From contig NZ_JBDKSS010000001.1 in NCBI RefSeq assembly GCF_039680535.1, forward strand, positions 62,001 to 126,000: a stretch of DNA of 64,000 bases. Reading direction: 5' to 3'. The notes below the pieces were generated by a model that saw only the letters and a list, made by a program, of their open reading frames with translations, was not told the DNA's origin and did not search any database. A program made the translations under genes and the position numbers. The stretch is from Parvibaculum sp039680535 (GTDB taxonomy: Bacteria > Pseudomonadota > Alphaproteobacteria > Parvibaculales > Parvibaculaceae). This document shows positions 33,652-44,057 of the stretch, piece by piece (within the stretch, counting starts at the first letter, position 1; the number at the start of each line of letters is the position of its first letter).

Positions 33652-34836
33652 ATGACGAAGAAACGCGCCTATTTGGACCATAATGCGACTGCCCCGGTGC
33701 GAGCCGAGGCGGCCGATGCGGTCCTGCGCGCGCTTTCGATCACCGGCAATCCTTCCTCGGTTCATGCCGAAGGCCGAGCGGCGCGAAAGCTGCTCGAAGA
33801 GGCGCGGGCCTCGGTCGCAGCGCTCGTCCATGCGAAGCCTGCCGAGGTGGTCTTCACCAGCGGCGGCACCGAGGCGGCAAACCTCGCGCTTCATGTGGCC
33901 TCGACGGCGCTGGGCGTCGAGCGCGTGATCGTTTCGGCCATCGAGCATGATTGCGTGCGGGTGGCGGCGAACGGTCTCGGCATTCCGGTCGAGGTGCTTT
34001 CCGTCGATGCGAATGGCGTCGCCGATCTCGGCAAACTGGCGCGGCGTCTGGCGGAACCGGGCAAGGCCCTTGTGGCCTTGATGTATGCGAATAACGAGAC
34101 GGGCGTCATTCAGCCTGTCGCGGAAGCCGTCGCGCTGGCGAAAGACGCAGGCGCTTTGGTGCTCACCGACACCATTCAGGCCTGGGGCCGGCTGCCGGTC
34201 GATTTTCATGCGCTGGGCGCGGACCTGATGACGGTCTCCGCACACAAGCTGGGCGGGCCGCAGGGCGCGGGCGCACTGGTCATTCGCGAAGGTTTGCCCT
34301 TCGATGCGCTGATCCGCGGCGGCGGGCAGGAGTTGCGCCGCCGTTCGGGCACGGAGAATGTGCCGGGCATCGCCGGGTTCGGTGCCGCAGCGCGGCTGGC
34401 CGCGCAGGAGATCGCCGAAATGCCGCGCGTGGCCGCGCTGCGCGACCGGCTTGAAGACCTTTTGCGCGCGGCCGTGCCGGAGCTTCGTGTTTTCGGCGAG
34501 GGCGCGGAGAGGCTTGCCAATACGAGCCTCTTTTCCGCGCTGGGTCTCGACGCGGAAACGCTTCTGATGGCGCTCGACCTCGATGGCTTTGCCGTCAGCG
34601 CGGGCTCCGCCTGCTCATCGGGCAAGGTTGCGCGCTCGCATGTGCTCGCCGCCATGGGTGTTGAAGATACGCTGGCAAAGGGTGCAATCCGCGTGAGCCT
34701 TGGGCTCGGCAATACGGCGGAAGAGATCGAGCGCTTTGCTCTGTGCTGGTCCCGCGCGGCGAAGCGCGCGCGCGACAAGACAAGAAGTTCGAATTCGAGC
34801 GCGGCTGTTTCCGCGCTCGAAGAAGTGGAGAGTTGA
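33652..34836 (+). CDS. Cysteine desulfurase, NifS/IscS class
   Basis: This 394-residue PLP enzyme removes sulfur from cysteine. It shows AYLDHNATAPV, SGGTEAANLALH, the Schiff-base lysine in SAHKLGGPQGAGAL, RSGTENVPGIAGFG and the mobile catalytic-cysteine loop SAGSACSSGKV. That long loop places it in class I (NifS/IscS), distinct from the class II SufS further down the same operon. The next gene, sufB, starts two bases after its stop. Two desulfurases in one operon is the usual alphaproteobacterial layout. Confidence 0.93.
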   Translation: MTKKRAYLDHNATAPVRAEAADAVLRALSITGNPSSVHAEGRAARKLLEEARASVAALVHAKPAEVVFTSGGTEAANLALHVASTALGVERVIVSAIEHDCVRVAANGLGIPVEVLSVDANGVADLGKLARRLAEPGKALVALMYANNETGVIQPVAEAVALAKDAGALVLTDTIQAWGRLPVDFHALGADLMTVSAHKLGGPQGAGALVIREGLPFDALIRGGGQELRRRSGTENVPGIAGFGAAARLAAQEIAEMPRVAALRDRLEDLLRAAVPELRVFGEGAERLANTSLFSALGLDAETLLMALDLDGFAVSAGSACSSGKVARSHVLAAMGVEDTLAKGAIRVSLGLGNTAEEIERFALCWSRAAKRARDKTRSSNSSAAVSALEEVES

Positions 34837-34837
34837 T

Positions 34838-36292
<1,455 letters not shown>

Positions 36293-36371
36293 GCGTTTCC
36301 ACCCCGAAATTGCGGCGTCGCCTGCGGTCCTGCCGCGGTGACGAATTGAAGAATCGAGAAGGCGTTTGAGA

Positions 36372-37112
36372 ATGCTTGAGATCAAGAACCTGCATGCCAA
36401 CGTGAATGGCAAGGAAATCCTCAAAGGCATCGACCTCACGGTCGAAGCGGGGACCGTTCATGCCATCATGGGGCCGAACGGCTCGGGCAAGTCGACGCTG
36501 TCCTATGTGCTGGCGGGTCGCGAAGGCTATGAGGTGACGCAAGGCTCCGTGACTTACAAGGGCCGCGATCTGCTTGCCATGAACGTCGATGAGCGCGCGG
36601 CGGCGGGCGTCTTCCTCGCCTTCCAGTATCCGATCGAGATTCCGGGCGTCACGACGATGACCTTCCTCAAGACGGCGCTCAACGCGCAGCGCAAGGCGCG
36701 CGGCGAGGATGAACTTGACGCGCCGCGCTTCCTGAAGCTCGTGCGCGAGAAGTCAAAGCCGCTCAACGTGTCCGACGACATGCTGAAGCGCGCGCTCAAT
36801 GTCGGCTTTTCCGGCGGCGAGAAGAAGCGCGCCGAAATCCTTCAGATGGCGCTGCTCGAACCCTCGCTCGCGATCCTTGACGAGACGGACTCCGGCCTCG
36901 ACATCGACGCGCTGAAGGTTGTGGCGGAGGGCGTCAACAGCCTGCGTTCGCCGGAGCGCGCCATGATCGTCATCACGCATTACCAGCGTCTTCTCGACCA
37001 TATCGTGCCTGACGTCGTGCATGTCCTGTCGAAGGGCAGGATCGTGCGGACGGGCGGCAAGGAACTCGCCGGTGAGCTTGAGCGCACCGGCTATGCCGAA
37101 TTCGCGGCGTAA
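36372..37112 (+). CDS. sufC: Fe-S assembly ATPase SufC
   Basis: This 246-residue ABC-type ATPase drives shape changes of the SufBCD complex. It has Walker A GPNGSGKST, Q-loop LAFQYPIEIPGV, the signature FSGGEKKR, Walker B LAILDETDSGLD and the switch histidine in VITHYQ. There is no membrane domain, as expected for SufC. The ATG at 36372 is preferred to a TTG two codons earlier. It follows sufB by 79 bases and precedes sufD by nine. Confidence 0.97.
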   Translation: MLEIKNLHANVNGKEILKGIDLTVEAGTVHAIMGPNGSGKSTLSYVLAGREGYEVTQGSVTYKGRDLLAMNVDERAAAGVFLAFQYPIEIPGVTTMTFLKTALNAQRKARGEDELDAPRFLKLVREKSKPLNVSDDMLKRALNVGFSGGEKKRAEILQMALLEPSLAILDETDSGLDIDALKVVAEGVNSLRSPERAMIVITHYQRLLDHIVPDVVHVLSKGRIVRTGGKELAGELERTGYAEFAA

Positions 37113-37121
37113 GGAAGCGAG

Positions 37122-38444
37122 ATGACAGACGCAGCTCGCAACTTCATTGAGACCTATGAGCGGGAGCGCGCGGCGCTTCCGGGCGCGGGTCTCGCATGGC
37201 TTGCCGCATGCCGGGCCGACGCGTTGAAGGCCTTCGCGGAAGCGGGCCTTCCCCATCGCCGCCTCGAAGACTGGCGCTATACGGACCTCGCGCGCGCGCT
37301 TGAAAAGGCGACCCTCTCTCCCGCGCCTCAGCCGCAAGGCGCCGTGGCGCTGCCCGATGCCGCGGCGCGTCCCAGCATCGCCGCCTTTCACGGCATCGAC
37401 CGGCATGTCGCCGTCTTCGTCAATGGCAGGCTGCAAAGCGATCTCGCTTTGGAGCTGCCCCACGGCGTGACGCTCGTTCCACTTGCCGAGGCTTTAGGTG
37501 AGCCTTGGGTGCGGCAGCTGGTGGAGACGAAGGTCGCCACGCAGGCGGGCAATGTCATTGCGCTCAACACGGCGCTGATGCGCGACGGGCTCGGCCTTCA
37601 TGTTGCGCGAGGCGTCAAGCTCGACAAGCCGCTGCATCTGATCTTTCTCGCCACGGATGACGGCGCGTCGCATGTGCGCGTGCTCGTGCGGCTGGAAGAG
37701 GGCGCTGAGGCGACGATCTTCGAGACGCATGTGGACGCGGGCGCAAGGAGCTATTTCGTCGACCAGGTGACCGATGTTTCGCTGGCCGAGGGCGCGACGC
37801 TTGCCCATGTGAAAATCCAGGACGAAGGCGCCGAGGCCATTCACCTTGCAAGCCTGACGGCGGTGCTCGGCGCGGCGGCGAAGCTTTCGAGCTTCTCGCT
37901 CACGCTCGGCGCGAAGCTCTCGCGTAGCCAGAGCTTTGTCACCTTCAAGGGCGAGGGCGGTGAGGCGCATGTGAACGGCGCGACGGCCCTTGCGGGATCG
38001 CAGCATGGCGACCATTTCTGCATGATGGATCATGCAGTGCCCCAATGCGCGAGTTCGACGCTCTTCAAGACGGTGCTCGACGGCGCGTCGACCGGTGTCT
38101 TCCAGGGCAATGTCATGGTGCGTCCCGACGCGCAGAAGGCCGATGGGCGGCAGATGTCCAACGCGCTGCTTCTGTCGCGCGATGCGTCGATGAATGCCAA
38201 GCCCGAACTCGAAATCTATGCCGACGATGTGCAATGCGCCCATGGCTCGACCATCGGCGAACTGAACCGCGATGCGATTTTCTTCCTTCGCGCGCGCGGC
38301 ATCGACGAGCACACGGCGCGGCAATTGCTCATCTCGGCCTTCCTCGATGAATCATTCGAGACGGTGCCGCATGAGGCTGCGCGAGAAGATTTGCGCGCGC
38401 TGGCCGCTGGCTGGTTCGAGCGCCATCAGGAAAAGACGTCATGA
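37122..38444 (+). CDS. sufD: Fe-S assembly protein SufD
   Basis: This 440-residue beta-helix protein is the SufB paralogue in the SufBCD complex and helps iron entry. It has the N-terminal LEDWRYTDLARAL segment, a long beta-helix core and the conserved end DDVQCAHGSTIGELNRDAIFFLRARGI, which includes the functionally important histidine. Sequence similarity to SufB is weak except in the C-terminal part, as is normal. Its TGA overlaps the ATG of sufS in ATGA. Confidence 0.95.
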   Translation: MTDAARNFIETYERERAALPGAGLAWLAACRADALKAFAEAGLPHRRLEDWRYTDLARALEKATLSPAPQPQGAVALPDAAARPSIAAFHGIDRHVAVFVNGRLQSDLALELPHGVTLVPLAEALGEPWVRQLVETKVATQAGNVIALNTALMRDGLGLHVARGVKLDKPLHLIFLATDDGASHVRVLVRLEEGAEATIFETHVDAGARSYFVDQVTDVSLAEGATLAHVKIQDEGAEAIHLASLTAVLGAAAKLSSFSLTLGAKLSRSQSFVTFKGEGGEAHVNGATALAGSQHGDHFCMMDHAVPQCASSTLFKTVLDGASTGVFQGNVMVRPDAQKADGRQMSNALLLSRDASMNAKPELEIYADDVQCAHGSTIGELNRDAIFFLRARGIDEHTARQLLISAFLDESFETVPHEAAREDLRALAAGWFERHQEKTS

Positions 38445-39691
38445 CTGAAATGAAGCTCAACATTGCCGAGGCGCCTTACGATGTCGCGCGGGTGCGAGCG
38501 GATTTCCCGATCCTGTCGCGCGAGGTCTATGGCAAGCCGCTTGTCTATCTCGACAATGGCGCTTCCGCGCAGAAGCCACGCGCCGTCATCGACGCCATGC
38601 GGCACGTGATGGAGCATGAATATGCGAATGTCCATCGCGGGCTTCACTACCTCTCCAACGCGGCGACGCAGGCCTTCGAGGATGCGCGCGAAAAGGCGCG
38701 CGCCTTTCTCAATGCCGCATCGACGGACGAGATCGTCTTCACCAGTGGTTCGACGGACGCGCTGAACCTCGCGGCTGCGAGCTATGCGGCGCCGCTGATC
38801 CAGCCGGGCGACGAGATCGTTCTGTCGGTGATGGAGCATCACTCGAATATCGTGCCCTGGCATTTCCTGCGCGAGCGGCAGGGCGCCGTGCTGAAATGGG
38901 TGCCGGTGACAGACGAGGGTGACCTCGACATGGACGCCTACAAGAAGTTGCTGGGGCCCAAGGTCAAGATCGTCGCGCTGACGCATATGTCGAACGTGCT
39001 CGGCACTGTGACGCCGATGAAGGAAATCATCCGTCTCGCGCATGAGAAGGGCATTCCGGTCGTCGTGGATGGATCGCAGAGCGCCGTTCATCTCGAAATC
39101 GACGTTCGCGATCTCGATGCCGATTTTTACGCGGTGACGGGCCACAAGATTTACGGGCCCACGGGAATTGGCCTTCTCTATGGCAAGAAGGAACTGCTGG
39201 CGAAGATGCGGCCCTATCGCGGCGGCGGAGAAATGATCCGCGAGGTCTCGATGGTTACCGTGACCTATGCCGCGCCGCCTCACCGTTTCGAGGCGGGAAC
39301 GCCTGCAATCGTCGAAGCGATCGGCCTCGGCGCGGCGCTCGACTATGTGCATGGCGTTGGCCGCGCGCGCATAGCCGCGCATGAGGCAAGCGTGCTGGCT
39401 TACGCGACGGAGAAGTTGTCGGCGATCGACGGGCTCCGCATCATCGGCACGTCGAAGAGCAAGGGCGGTATCGTGTCCTTCACCATGGCGGACGCCCATG
39501 CTCACGACATCGCGACCATCATTGACCGCGCAGGCGTCGCGGTGCGCGCAGGCCATCATTGCGCACAGCCGCTGATGGAGCGGTTCGGCGTGACGGCGAC
39601 GGCGCGCGCCTCTTTCGCCATGTATACGACGCATGAAGAGATTGACCGCCTAGCGGCTGCGCTCGTCGATGCGAAGAAGTTCTTCAGTTGA
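38441..39691 (+). CDS. sufS: Cysteine desulfurase SufS
   Basis: This 416-residue class II desulfurase supplies sulfur to SufBCD. It shows PLVYLDNGASAQKP, ANVHRGLHYLSN, SGSTDALNLAA, the Schiff-base lysine in AVTGHKIYGPTGIG and the catalytic-cysteine segment RAGHHCAQPLM. The ATG overlaps the sufD stop by four bases (ATGA), so translation is coupled. No SufE or SufU sulfur-transfer partner gene is present in the operon. Confidence 0.96.
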   Translation: MTEMKLNIAEAPYDVARVRADFPILSREVYGKPLVYLDNGASAQKPRAVIDAMRHVMEHEYANVHRGLHYLSNAATQAFEDAREKARAFLNAASTDEIVFTSGSTDALNLAAASYAAPLIQPGDEIVLSVMEHHSNIVPWHFLRERQGAVLKWVPVTDEGDLDMDAYKKLLGPKVKIVALTHMSNVLGTVTPMKEIIRLAHEKGIPVVVDGSQSAVHLEIDVRDLDADFYAVTGHKIYGPTGIGLLYGKKELLAKMRPYRGGGEMIREVSMVTVTYAAPPHRFEAGTPAIVEAIGLGAALDYVHGVGRARIAAHEASVLAYATEKLSAIDGLRIIGTSKSKGGIVSFTMADAHAHDIATIIDRAGVAVRAGHHCAQPLMERFGVTATARASFAMYTTHEEIDRLAAALVDAKKFFS

Positions 39692-39701
39692 GGATCTCAG
39701 T

Positions 39702-40097
39702 ATGTCGGACGATGCGAACATGACCGAGGCCGAGATGCCAGACGAGAGAGGCGGCGAGACGCCCGCGCCGTCGGCGCTCCCGCAGGAAGAGCTGGACCGT
39801 CTCACCGACGACATCATCTCCGCGTTGAAGAGCGTCTACGATCCGGAAATACCGGTCGATATTTACGAACTCGGCCTCATCTACAAGGTAGACGTGTCGG
39901 ACGACCGCGATGTGCTGATCGACATGACGCTGACCGCACCGGGTTGTCCGGTCGCGGGCACCATGCCGGAAATGGTTGCGGATGCGGTGCGCTCGGTGGA
40001 CGGCGTGGGCGACGTGAAGGTGAACATGACCTTCGATCCGCCCTGGGATCCGAGCCGCATGTCGGACGAAGCGCGCGTCGCGCTCAACATGTATTGA
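39702..40097 (+). CDS. sufT: SUF-system protein SufT (DUF59/MIP18)
   Basis: This 131-residue protein has a short acidic leader and a DUF59 domain with DIISALKSVYDPEIPVDIYELGLIY and the conserved DMTLTAPGCPVAGTMPEM motif containing the key cysteine. SufT proteins help Fe-S cluster maturation, especially under high demand. The ATG at 39702 is chosen because AGGA lies about eight bases upstream; the open frame begins inside sufS. It sits between sufS and sufA. Confidence 0.92.
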   Translation: MSDDANMTEAEMPDERGGETPAPSALPQEELDRLTDDIISALKSVYDPEIPVDIYELGLIYKVDVSDDRDVLIDMTLTAPGCPVAGTMPEMVADAVRSVDGVGDVKVNMTFDPPWDPSRMSDEARVALNMY

Positions 40098-40139
40098 ACT
40101 TGGAAGGACCGGGCTCCATCTAAAGTCCGAGGTAGGAAC

Positions 40140-40499
40140 ATGGCGAGAGAACGTCCCAAGGCAATCCGGCTGACCGACAGGGCGGCCGAGCATCTTCAGG
40201 CCATCATGGCCCGGTCGGAAGGCAAATATATCGGCCTTCGCGTCGGCGTGAAGAATGGCGGCTGCGCGGGCATGGAATACACCATGGAATACGCCGAAGC
40301 CGCGAACCCTCTCGACGAGGTGATCGAGGACAAGGGCGTAAAAATCCTGATCGATCCGAAGGCCATCCTCTTTCTCATCGGCACGGAAATGGACTACGAG
40401 ACCGAGAAGTTCTCGGCGGGTTTCAAGTTCAACAATCCGAACGTGACCGACGCCTGCGGCTGCGGCGAGAGCGTCACCATCGAGCCTGCGCATCTCTGA
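40140..40499 (+). CDS. sufA: A-type Fe-S carrier SufA
   Basis: This 119-residue protein of the HesB/IscA family takes clusters from SufBCD to target proteins. The three cluster-binding cysteines are visible in KNGGCAGMEY and DACGCGESV. It is the last recognisable SUF gene of the operon, 42 bases after sufT, and is followed seven bases later by a TfoX-domain gene. Confidence 0.94.
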   Translation: MARERPKAIRLTDRAAEHLQAIMARSEGKYIGLRVGVKNGGCAGMEYTMEYAEAANPLDEVIEDKGVKILIDPKAILFLIGTEMDYETEKFSAGFKFNNPNVTDACGCGESVTIEPAHL

Positions 40500-40505
40500 G
40501 GCGGC

Positions 40506-40958
40506 ATGGCTGTCAGCACCGAATACAAGGAGTTTCTCGCCGAGCAGCTTGAGCGGCTGGGGCCGGTGCGCTTTCGCGGCATGTTCGGCGGCGCCGGCGT
40601 CTATCTCGACGACCTCATGTTCGGTCTGATCTTCGACGAGACGCTTTACTTCAAGGTCGATGATCGCAATCGCGCCGATTACGAAGCCGAGGAGAAGGGC
40701 CCCTTCACCTATGAGATGACGGATGGCAGCACCGGCGCGCTTCATTATTACGAAGTGCCCGAGCGGCTTTACGACGATCCGGACGAGCTCGTGCAATGGG
40801 CGCGCAAGGCGATGGAGGTGATGCGGGCGGCAAGGGCTGAAAAGCTCGCGCGCGCAGCGCGTGCCGCAGAGCGCAAAAAGGCGGCGGCAAAAAAGCGGAA
40901 GGCGACGCCCGCAAAGGCGTCGCCCTCCAAAAAAGCCTCAAAGAAGCCCAAGGCCTGA
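40506..40958 (+). CDS. TfoX N-terminal-domain protein with lysine-rich tail
   Basis: This 150-residue protein has a TfoX/Sxy N-terminal domain (about residues 5-100, with RFRGMFGGAGVYLDDLMFGLI and LYFKVDDRNRADYEA) and a highly basic tail (about 105-150) of Ala, Lys and Arg runs. The TfoX C-terminal domain is missing. TfoX controls competence in gamma-proteobacteria, but single-domain alphaproteobacterial forms have no assigned role. It is tightly attached to the SUF operon, seven bases after sufA. The basic tail suggests nucleic-acid binding, which is inference. Confidence 0.85.
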   Translation: MAVSTEYKEFLAEQLERLGPVRFRGMFGGAGVYLDDLMFGLIFDETLYFKVDDRNRADYEAEEKGPFTYEMTDGSTGALHYYEVPERLYDDPDELVQWARKAMEVMRAARAEKLARAARAAERKKAAAKKRKATPAKASPSKKASKKPKA

Positions 40959-40967
40959 AGCGGGCCC

Positions 40968-41759
40968 TTACTCGCCCTTGAACTGCGCGGGGCGCTTTTC
41001 GAGGAACGCGCGGACGCCTTCCTTGAAGTCGCCGGAATTGCCGGCGGTACGCTGGAGCTGACGCTCGAGATTGAGCTGCTCTTCGTAAGTGTTGTCCGTG
41101 CTTTCCCAATAGAGGCGACGGATGAGGCTCAGCGACACCGTCGGGCCATTGGCGAGGTCGAGCGCGAGCTTCTTCGTCTCGGCGGCAAGCTCCGCATCGT
41201 CGAACACGCGGTTGACGAGACCCCAGGCAAGCGCCGTTTCAGCGGGAAGCTTTTCGCCGAGCAGCGAGAGTTCCATGGCGCGGGCCTTGCCGACGAGGCG
41301 CGGCAGGAGCCAGGTCGAGCCGCCATCCGGCACCAGGCCGATGCGGCGGAAAGCCTGAAGGAAGTAGGAGGACTTCGCGCAGAGGATGAGATCGCCCATC
41401 ATCGCGAAGCTCATGCCGACGCCTGCCGCCGGGCCATTCACCGAGGTGACGAAGGGCATGGGCAGGTTGCGCAGGCGGCGCAGGAAGGGGTGGTACATCG
41501 TCTCAAGCGCCGAGCCCGCATCGGGACGGCCGCCATTGTTGTCGCCACGACCCTGAAGGTTGGCGCCGGTGCAGAAGCCCCGACCTTCACCCGTCATGAC
41601 GAGGCAGCGAACGCCGTTCTTCGGGTTCTCGACTTCGTCCATCGCCTTCATCAGTCCACCGAGCATTTCCGGCGAGACGGCGTTCATGACTTCCGGGTGG
41701 TTCAGCGTGAGCGTTGCCACCGGCCCGTCTATGTCGAGTCTGACGCGTTCGAATTCCAT
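40968..41759 (-). CDS. Crotonase-fold acyl-CoA isomerase/hydratase, PaaG-like
   Basis: This 263-residue protein has the crotonase fold: LTLNHPEVMNAVS, the oxyanion-hole segments TGEGRGFCTGANL and SVNGPAAGVGMSFAM. The two catalytic glutamates of true enoyl-CoA hydratase appear to be replaced (Ser at the first, a hydrophobic residue at the second), while IGLVPDGGSTWLLPRLVG carries the aspartate seen in PaaG-type isomerases. A ring or double-bond isomerase is therefore more likely than a hydratase. It is co-directional with a paralogue 29 bases upstream. The substrate is unknown. Confidence 0.85.
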   Translation of the reverse strand: MEFERVRLDIDGPVATLTLNHPEVMNAVSPEMLGGLMKAMDEVENPKNGVRCLVMTGEGRGFCTGANLQGRGDNNGGRPDAGSALETMYHPFLRRLRNLPMPFVTSVNGPAAGVGMSFAMMGDLILCAKSSYFLQAFRRIGLVPDGGSTWLLPRLVGKARAMELSLLGEKLPAETALAWGLVNRVFDDAELAAETKKLALDLANGPTVSLSLIRRLYWESTDNTYEEQLNLERQLQRTAGNSGDFKEGVRAFLEKRPAQFKGE

Positions 41760-41788
41760 CTGTTCCTCCTGTTTTTGCGGCTGTTTTC

Positions 41789-42589
41789 TTATGGCTTGAA
41801 TTTGGCTTCGCGCTTCTGCAGGAAGGCTGTGACGCCCTCTACGAAGTTCGGATGATCGCCCATCTGACCTTGCGTGATGCGCTCATAGTCGAGCTGCGCG
41901 GCGAATGTGTTGTGGCCGGAAACGTCGATGGCCTTGCGGATCTCGGCAAATGCGCCGGTCGGCCCTTTGGCGAGCTTTCCGGCGAGCGCCATCACCTCTT
42001 CCATGAGCTTTTCGTCTTCGACGCATTTCCAGATCATGCCCCATTCGGCGGCAGTCTCGGCGGAGAGCTTGTCGCCTGTGAGCGTCAGCGCCAGCGCGCG
42101 GGCGCGGCCGACGAGGCGCGGCAGCGTCCATGTCGTGCCGAGATCGGGAATGAGACCGAGCTTCGGCCCGAAGACCTGAATGAAGCTCGCGGACTTCGCG
42201 GCGATGACGATGTCGGCCACGAGAGCGAGGCCGACGCCGCCGCCGGCCGTGGTGCCGTTGACCGCGCAAATGATCGGCTTCTTCAGTTCATGAAGCTCGC
42301 GCATCATCGGGTTGAAGCCGATCTCCATGCCATGGGCGACGCCCTGACCGACGCTCATGCCTTCGGGCCGCGCGGCCTGAGCCGCGAGGTCGGCGCCGGC
42401 GCAGAAGCCGCGGCCGGCGCCCGTGATGACGAGGACGCGCGCTTCATCATTGGCGGCGATTTCCGCCACAGCCTCGCGCACATCGGCGATCAGCGCCGTG
42501 TTGATGCTGTTCAGCACCTCCGGACGGTTCAGCGTGAGGAGGGCGATGCCGTCCTTTGTTTCGAGTTTGATTGTTGTCCGTTCGGTCAT
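41789..42589 (-). CDS. Crotonase-fold acyl-CoA isomerase/hydratase, PaaG-like (second copy)
   Basis: This 266-residue paralogue of the next gene has LTLNRPEVLNSIN, TGAGRGFCAGADLAAQ and AVNGTTAGGGVGLALVADI, followed by LGLIPDLGTTWTLPRLVGRA. It too has the PaaG-type aspartate and lacks the hydratase glutamates. The pair may act on related acyl-CoA intermediates of aromatic or branched-chain breakdown; no other pathway gene is adjacent. The two genes likely form one transcript. Confidence 0.85.
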   Translation of the reverse strand: MTERTTIKLETKDGIALLTLNRPEVLNSINTALIADVREAVAEIAANDEARVLVITGAGRGFCAGADLAAQAARPEGMSVGQGVAHGMEIGFNPMMRELHELKKPIICAVNGTTAGGGVGLALVADIVIAAKSASFIQVFGPKLGLIPDLGTTWTLPRLVGRARALALTLTGDKLSAETAAEWGMIWKCVEDEKLMEEVMALAGKLAKGPTGAFAEIRKAIDVSGHNTFAAQLDYERITQGQMGDHPNFVEGVTAFLQKREAKFKP

Positions 42590-42743
42590 GGGAAAAGCCT
42601 CGCCCCTTGCGTGATTTGCGGGCGAGCATAGACGCGACCATGGCGAGACGGAAGGGAGTGAAGACGGCGACTGCCTGTTCGACAGTGAACGGAAAGGCTG
42701 CGCGGGAGTTCCGCTACGTCAAGCCTGGGGCGGTGTGGGAGGC

Positions 42744-43799
42744 TCAGCTTGCCTTGGCATGCGGCGCGAGGTCCGGCATTTCGGAAACGACGCGGTTACG
42801 GCCGCCGCGCTTGGCTGCATAGAGGCAGGCATCTGCCCGCTCGATGAGGGAGGAGGAGCCTTCGCCGGGACGCAGGGTCGAGATGCCGAGCGACATGGTT
42901 ACGCGGCCGAGCGTCTCGCCGGTCGAGCGCTTTACCAGTTCGCGCGATTGCACGGTTTCGCGGATACCGTTGGCGAGTATCTCGGCGTTCTCGGTCGTGA
43001 TGCCGGGCAGGATCAGCGCGAATTCCTCGCCGCCATAGCGGGCGACGGTGTCGCTCTCGCGCGCGCCCGCCTTGAGGCAGCTTGCGACGAGGCGCAGGAC
43101 CTGGTCGCCGGTGCGATGGCCCCAGGTGTCGTTGAACTTCTTGAAGTGGTCGATGTCGCCGATGACGAGGCAGAGCGGCGAGCGGTCGATCGATGCCTGA
43201 GAGATCGCCTGTGCCAAGGCCTCGTCGAATGCCTTGCGGTTCGCGACGCCGGTGAGGCCGTCGGTGCGGGCTTCGTTGCGCGCCTTTGTGAGGCTCGATT
43301 GCAGCGTGTTGAGTTCGCTCTTGGTCTCGTTCAGGCGAAGCTCAAGTTCCTTGCTGCGCGTCTCCATGTGACGCGTCGCGGCGACGATCACATCGACCAC
43401 GCGGCGCACGTCATTGGCCGTCGACTTGTTCGAAAGTTCCGCACTGGCCTTCCGGACCGAGGTGGCGAGTGTGCTCGAGTCGCCCGCCGCTTCTGCGACA
43501 AGTTTCAGGATATTGTTGACTTCGAGGTTCAGCTTGTCGCCGGCGTCGATCGTCGCATCAGCCAGGGCCGCGTGTGTGACGAAACGCTGATGCAGGTCGG
43601 CGGAAAGCTTGTCGTCGATCTTCAAGCCCTGCCTCAGGGCGCTGTCGATCGCCTCGTTGAGATCGGAATTGTGGCCGGACGCGTAGCGGAACCAGAGATC
43701 GTAATTCTGCGGAAGAGGCGCAATGCCATGCCGGGCCATGAGCCCCAGGGCCTTCATGCTCAATTCGGTCGCTACGCCGATGTCGTCCGTATAAGTCAC
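42744..43799 (-). CDS. GGDEF diguanylate cyclase
   Basis: This 351-residue protein has an N-terminal helical sensory region (about 1-150, with ARHGIAPLPQNYDLWFRYASG, a stretch shared by alphaproteobacterial cyclases), a coiled coil (about 140-180) and a GGDEF domain (about 185-340) with DGLTGVANRKAFDE, DIDHFKKFNDTWGH and the active site RYGGEEF. An inhibitory I-site RESD lies five residues before the active site, so product inhibition by c-di-GMP is likely. No membrane segment is seen. The GTG at 43799 is chosen because GAGGG lies about eight bases upstream and the domain begins nearby. It is divergent from the aldehyde dehydrogenase gene. Confidence 0.9.
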   Translation of the reverse strand: MTYTDDIGVATELSMKALGLMARHGIAPLPQNYDLWFRYASGHNSDLNEAIDSALRQGLKIDDKLSADLHQRFVTHAALADATIDAGDKLNLEVNNILKLVAEAAGDSSTLATSVRKASAELSNKSTANDVRRVVDVIVAATRHMETRSKELELRLNETKSELNTLQSSLTKARNEARTDGLTGVANRKAFDEALAQAISQASIDRSPLCLVIGDIDHFKKFNDTWGHRTGDQVLRLVASCLKAGARESDTVARYGGEEFALILPGITTENAEILANGIRETVQSRELVKRSTGETLGRVTMSLGISTLRPGEGSSSLIERADACLYAAKRGGRNRVVSEMPDLAPHAKAS

Positions 43800-44057
43800 C
43801 GCAAAGCCCTCGTCCGGCCGCCTTCGTCGAAGCGCGGCCCAAATCCATAGCGTGGGGCAGGGTAGGCCATCTTCGTTACACGGGAGTAAACCAGCCCTTG
43901 AAGAGGATGGCTCGTCATCAACTTGACGTTGCGGCAGCCGGGGGCAAAGGGGGCTACGAGCTTTGCCGGATGTCATGTATATTTTACCCAAACCAGCCTG
44001 TCGCCGGCCCGTCAGGGGCGGTCGGAAGGCGCAGGAGGCACGCAACAGGAGGAATTC

